The translations under genes and the position numbers were made by a program. The notes under the pieces were generated by a model. The model did not search any database, was not told the origin of the DNA, and saw only the letters and a list, made by a program, of their open reading frames with translations. Below are positions 59,704-64,000 of a stretch of 64,000 bases of DNA, piece by piece (position 1 is the stretch's first letter; each line of letters starts with the position of its first letter). The DNA is from Entoloma clypeatum (taxonomy: Eukaryota; Basidiomycota; Agaricomycetes; Agaricales; Entolomataceae). The DNA lies in contig OY751490.1 of the NCBI GenBank assembly GCA_963565915.1, forward strand, positions 2,046,001-2,110,000, written 5' to 3'.

Positions 59704-59715
59704 TGGCTAGCGCCC
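59704..59715 (+). other. Putative primer-binding site
   Basis: TGGCTAGCGCCC follows the LTR end by a few bases and resembles the Ty1 site TGGTAGCGCC, which pairs with initiator methionine tRNA. It has one extra base relative to that model. Confidence 0.5.
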
Positions 59716-59946
59716 AGGTGGAACTTCAACAGGTTATGGGCCCTGGATAGCAGAGGGACTTGGGAACGTTGGCAACAGCAAGTACCTGCCCACTCTACCC
59801 TGGTTGGCAAAGAACCGATCAAAAGATCTAGGTTCTGAGTCTTACTTCTTCACACATGAACCTGGGAACGTCATTATGACAAGTACCTGTCATGAAGCGT
59901 CCCTAAGGGGATTGACTTAGTACACATCATGTGGAAACATCGATCG

Positions 59947-60365
59947 TGTTATGCTTAACAAACCGTTCCAAGGTTTGGGCAGAGTATGCAGGAAGTGGAA
60001 AGGCGAAGAGCAAAGTGATTGCTAAATCTAAGGAATGTAGCTATGGTACATGGGGTTTATATAGTACTGGCTACGAGCGGTAGCGAGTGAGTCAGTAGCT
60101 GCGGAAGGCAGTGCGGATGAGTCAGTAACTGCGGAAGGCAGTGCGAAGTGAGTCAGACGACTGCGGAAGGCAGTGCAAAGTGAGTCAGACGACTGCGGAC
60201 TGAGTAATCCCTACTGCGGAGTGCGAGTCAGCGCGGGAGCGAAGTATACTAAAGGAGAATGGTAGAGTAAAGGTAAATGAATAAGCGGTCCGATGAGTCA
60301 AAGAAATGACGAAGGTACTATGCAAGGGAAACATGCGTAACATACAAACCGGTAAGTCCGTAACA
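59947..60365 (+). mobile_element. Solo LTR (copy B) inserted in the Copia leader
   Basis: 419 bp, TGTTATGCTTAAC ... GTCCGTAACA, flanked on both sides by the 5-bp duplication GATCG (59942-59946 and 60366-60370). Clear similarity to copy A at 58977. About four tandem CTGCGGAAGGCAGTGC/GAGTCAG units lie at 60098-60230, and TTTATATAG lies near 60055. Only one LTR remains, so the internal part was lost by LTR-LTR recombination or never existed. Confidence 0.85.
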
Positions 60366-60522
60366 GATCGTACCTCACACACTTCTGACAAAAAGGGTTT
60401 TTCCCACAACCACCATTCCTAAAGGGAATATGTTATGAGGAATCATTTATTTGTTTTCTCTAAAAATCAAATTCATAAAAGAACATCACTGATTGGAAAA
60501 ACTCCTTTTAGATTTATTAAAA

Positions 60523-61692
60523 ATGTCTACCTCTCGCTCCGCCCTCGACTCCATCATCATCTTCGACGGCATCGACTACCAGAGTTGGGCTGAGAAAATG
60601 AAGTCGTACCTTCTCCATCAAGGAGTCTGGCGCATCGTATCCGGCGACATTGAGCGCCCCAACATCGCGGACTTCACCGTCACGGTCTCCACCCCTGCCT
60701 CCGCCACCTCGACATCTGCAACCCAGCCTCCGGTCATCACCACCACTGTCGACCAGCCCGCCTTCCACAAAGAAAGGAAAAACTGGATTAGGGACGACAA
60801 CATGGCCCTGGGTTCCATCCGCCTCAAAGTCTCCGAGGCTATCAGGAGGCACATCAAGGACGCCAAAACTTCGAAAGAAGCTTGGACATTATTAAAGGAC
60901 GCATATTCAAAGGTCTCCCCCGCCACCATATTCAGCGACTTCAAAGCCGCTGCCTCCTTCAAGCTGTCGGGTCGCGACCCCATACCGGAAATCGAGCGCC
61001 TTGGGTCACTCTTCGCTCGCCTCAGCGACGCGAAATTCATCGTGCCTGATCTGATGCAGGCTATGATCCTGGCAAGTGCCATTCCTGACACTTGGTCATC
61101 CCTCTCCACCGCCCTCTTCCAAGTCTACGACGCCGATGACTTCACATGGCAGGCCGTCACCAACAGCATCATGTCGGAATACAGGCACAAGTATGCGATA
61201 GGGTCTACTCGGGCGTCCAACGAGCAGGCCCGGAAAATCTCCGGGACTAAGCGAAAGGGGCAAGACCCCAAATGGGAAAAGCAGACAGCGCCAAGTACCT
61301 TGCGAAACAACACTGACGAGCAGCCTAACTCGACCGACCCAAGTACCGCTTCTGAAAAGAAGAAGGGAAAGGGACGCTGGCGCAATCAGAAGAAGCGCGC
61401 CAAAAACGCTGAAAACGACTCTGACCAAGCTGAGGAGATGGTCGAGTTCATCGCACCGGCCATTGAGCAACCTCCTCGTCAATGTGCCCCTTGCCCTCTC
61501 CCTCCTCGTCATGCACCTGCCTTTACCACTGTAACAGGCCGCGGGAAAACTACGAGTACCGCGCAGCCTGAGTCGGAAAGAATGCAGTCACTCCTGCAAC
61601 GCATGAACCCGCCTCCTTCTCAGTACACCGGGCTTCCTTCTGGAAAGCCGTCAGTGTGGAAAAAGAACGAGAAGGTGCGAAAGCTCGCCTGA
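60523..61692 (+). pseudogene. Copia gag
   Basis: It starts MSTSRSALDSIIIFDGIDYQ at 60523. The gag fold is clear: WAEKMKSYLLHQGVWRIVSG, NMALGSIRLKVSEAIRRHIK, EAWTLLKDAYSKVSPATIFS, IPEIERLGSLFARLSDAKFI and MILASAIPDTWSSLSTALFQ. The basic C-terminal half is KKKGKGRWRNQKKRAK. It ends at a TGA (61690-61692), and the same frame continues for about 60 codons to 61872, so the original protein was longer. The zinc knuckle expected after this point is absent. Confidence 0.85.
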
Positions 61693-62062
61693 GAAATCGG
61701 CGCACGACCCTCTAGGTCAAACCTTCGTATCTTAGATACCATCATCCCAGACATCGATGAAAGGCCGGCTAAACAGCCTCGTGTAGCCCCATCGATAGAC
61801 CAATCGTTGCGGATGATGGACTTAGACCAAGAACGGATGGGGCCAGATGAGTTTGTGGACGAGATACTGTAGAACTTGATGGTTCATCGAAACCCTTTCT
61901 TAAACCTTACCAATTGCGGAAAGCTACAGTAACAATAACAAGTGTCTTGGTCACCCAAATGATCAAGCACTCCAAAAGATTCCCACCAGTACCAAAGGGG
62001 TACCTGAAACACTAGTACGTGAGAAATCACAGGAAAGTTGCACAGGCTGCCTCAAAGGGAAG

Positions 62063-64000
62063 ATGCCTAATCAGTCGTATCCCAATTCGATGACAAGGGC
62101 AACAAAAACCTTTGATCTGATCCATTCTGATCTCAAACAGATATCCACGGCATCATACCACAAATATAAATATTTCCTTACGTTTTTGGATGATTTTTCA
62201 TCCCACGTCTGGGTCGTCTTGCTTAGGAAAAAATCAGATGCCATTACGGCACTACGACAATTTCTTGCGATGATCCAGAATCAGTTCGCTGCTACTCCTA
62301 AAAAGTGGCAAGTTGATGGAGGTGGAGAATTCAACGAATACAAGGATATACTTGCCGATCAATTCTGATCGACGTCACGCTCCCATATCAGCACCAGCAG
62401 AATGGTAGAGCAGAACAGATACAGAATCGAACCCTATGGAAAAATCTCAGGCTTTACGCTTCGACGCATGCATGCCTACCCCCTATATGGTGGGAATTCT
62501 GTCTGGAACATGCAGCGTTTCTCTACAACAGAACCCCCATGCAGCGTCTCGAATGGAAAACCCCTTACTTCTGGGTGACCAATGAGATCCCCGACATGTC
62601 AAGCATCAGAGTCTTTGGATGTCAGGCATACATGTATATCCCAAAAGAAAAACGTAGAAATTCCCTGGAGTCCAGATCTCGATTAATGATTTATCTCGGA
62701 TCGAAGCCAGGGGTCAAAGGATACCGTTTCATGGATCCTGAGACTAATACGATTTTCATGGCCGGGAAAGCTATCTTTGATGAAAGCAAGTACCCTAGAT
62801 GCCACATTGACCCATTGCCAGAAAACCATCCAGAGATGGAAAACCCAGAACCGGCTGATGAGTTTGAGGACCTCATCCCCGGAAATGACGACAATGACAG
62901 TCATCACAAAAAACCTCACGACCCTGTTCCCACTGGACAGGATCACCCTGAATCAGACGATGACTTGCTGTCTAGTGAGCCCAATGATGAACCATGAGTA
63001 CCCACTCCGGAACCCGAACAAGTACCAGATCAACCGATCAGGGAATGACGAGTTCGGAGAATGCCAGGTAGCATCTACGGGGAAGACACCCCTGCTTCTG
63101 ATCTTGAAAAAATGGATCGAAGGTGTAGATTAGGCGGTCAAACGGCATGGATGAATGATCTCCTAATGGAGGCAATCTCTATCCAAGTGGGCATCATCGA
63201 AATGTCACACAAAGACATATACCCTCTTCCAAACAAAGAAGATTGGTATGCGGCAGAACGAAAAGAGCTAGACATGCTCAAAAGCCGCGGGGTGATCACG
63301 GAGTTAGTACCCCTACCCACAGGGAGGAAAGCTCTAAAGAACAAATGGGTTTACAATGAAAAATCCGACGGGCGTCTGAAAGCGCGCCTTGTTGCAAAAG
63401 GCTTCTCACAGGTAGAAGGGATCGACTTCGATCAGATCTTCTCACCAGTAGTGAGGTACGAGACCGTCTGGTTGATTCTGGCATTGACAGCCCTTGAAGG
63501 GTGGTTCATGACATTCTTGGACGTCTCATCAGCCTTCCTCTATGGAACACTCCGTGAGGTAATTTACATGCGACAGCCTGAGGGCTACATAGTAAAAGGG
63601 AAAGAACACCTCATGTACTGACTATACAAAGCCCTATACGGACTTAAGCAGGCCGCATTAGCCTGGTGGAGGGAACTCGATTCCTCCATGAAAAAGCTCG
63701 GTTTTGTTCGGCTTCACTCCGATGCGGGAGTTTTCATTCACACAAGTACCAAAGGGGAAATCGTAATCGCTGTCATTTATGTCGATGACTCTGCTTTTCT
63801 CAGCACAAACCGGGAATACACACTAGAAAAGAAGAAGGCCTTCATGACAACATGGGAATGTAGGGACCTAGGTCACCTAGTGCCTGATGGGGAACCAAAG
63901 GAATTTCTCTCAATCCAAATAAGGCAACATGGGAAGAGGATCTTCATTGATCAAGTACCTTACCTTGAGAAAATTCTCGCACGAATGGGGATGAGCGAAG
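62063..64000 (+). pseudogene. Copia pol: integrase and reverse transcriptase, broken, partial
   Basis: Integrase: CTGCLKGKM just upstream, TKTFDLIHSDLKQIST, KYKYFLTFLDDFSSHVWVVL, KWQVDGGGEFNEYKDI (core Asp/Glu), then a TGA and frameshift near 62366, and PYQHQQNGRAEQIQNRTL. A C-terminal linker follows (SSIRVFGCQAYMYIPKEKRR). RT: DWYAAERKELDMLKSRG, LKNKWVYNEKSDGRLKARLV, KGFSQVEGIDFDQIFSPVVR, FLDVSSAFLYGTLREVIYMR, then a TGA near 63619, LYKALYGLKQAALAWW and VIAVIYVDDSAFLS (YVDD). Other TGA stops are near 62995 and 63046. It runs off the window before RNase H. Confidence 0.85.

Larger units (their letters stand above)
59424..64000 (+). mobile_element. Ty1/Copia LTR retrotransposon, runs off the window
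   Basis: Order: 5' LTR, primer-binding site, long leader, gag, internal deletion, integrase, RT. This order (integrase before RT) defines Copia. The leader is interrupted by a solo LTR (59947-60365). The protease and most of the zinc-knuckle region appear to be missing between 61700 and 62060. The 3' LTR lies beyond 64000. Several in-frame TGA codons and a frameshift make it non-autonomous. Confidence 0.82.

Overview
This window reads as nuclear DNA of a basidiomycete, most likely a mushroom-forming Agaricomycete. Nearly every gene is cut by many 47-75 bp introns, and there are no operons or Shine-Dalgarno sites. The gene content fits too: a PriB-like Zn2Cys6 regulator, an F-box-like protein of the expanded agaricomycete type, cytochrome-b5-fused acyl-CoA dehydrogenases, a GH79 remnant, and decayed Gypsy and Copia elements. 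Gene models were built by hand from splice signals and family motifs, so exon edges are predictions.

Layout. 0-7.4 kb: a CAX-type vacuolar Ca2+/H+ exchanger (+) and a FOX2-type multifunctional peroxisomal beta-oxidation enzyme (-). 8.2-13.3 kb: B-type cyclin (-), an AGGF1-like FHA/G-patch protein (-) with a small membrane ORF just upstream, and an XLF/NEJ1 end-joining factor (+). 13.7-16.9 kb: a small Cys-rich gene (-) and MIM1/TOM13 (+). 17-26.4 kb: two cytochrome b5-acyl-CoA dehydrogenase paralogues in inverted orientation, around a broken GH79 gene (-) and an alpha-methylacyl-CoA racemase (+). 26.6-30.5 kb: PriB-like transcription factor (-). 30.8-31.7 kb: a 953-bp hAT-like element with terminal inverted repeats and an 8-bp target duplication. 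33.2-38.3 kb: a single-pass membrane protein, an SDR/NmrA pseudogene, an SH3 membrane protein and an F-box-like protein. 39-53.3 kb: a compact housekeeping block with DsbA-like oxidoreductase, MDM35, amino-acid permease, OMA1, SVF1, an unknown protein, ACL4, a pfkB-family kinase and an RMND1/RMD1-like protein. 53.3-64 kb: a repeat-rich region with a truncated Gypsy element, an LTR copy, and a Copia element that carries a solo LTR in its leader and runs off the end.

How the genes work together. FOX2, both b5-acyl-CoA dehydrogenases and the racemase all end in PTS1-like tripeptides (ARL, AKL, ARL, PKL). They lie within about 23 kb and together could carry out peroxisomal oxidation of straight and 2-methyl-branched acyl-CoAs. 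A loose mitochondrial theme also runs through the window (MIM1, MDM35, OMA1, RMND1-like). The retroelements are degraded; their in-frame stops are mostly TGA at places where an Arg CGA is the likely ancestor, as expected from C-to-T decay at CpG.

The best candidates for something undescribed are the hAT-like element carrying a non-transposase reading frame, the peroxisomal gene neighbourhood, the small Cys-rich gene, and three GC-AG introns supported by protein continuity.
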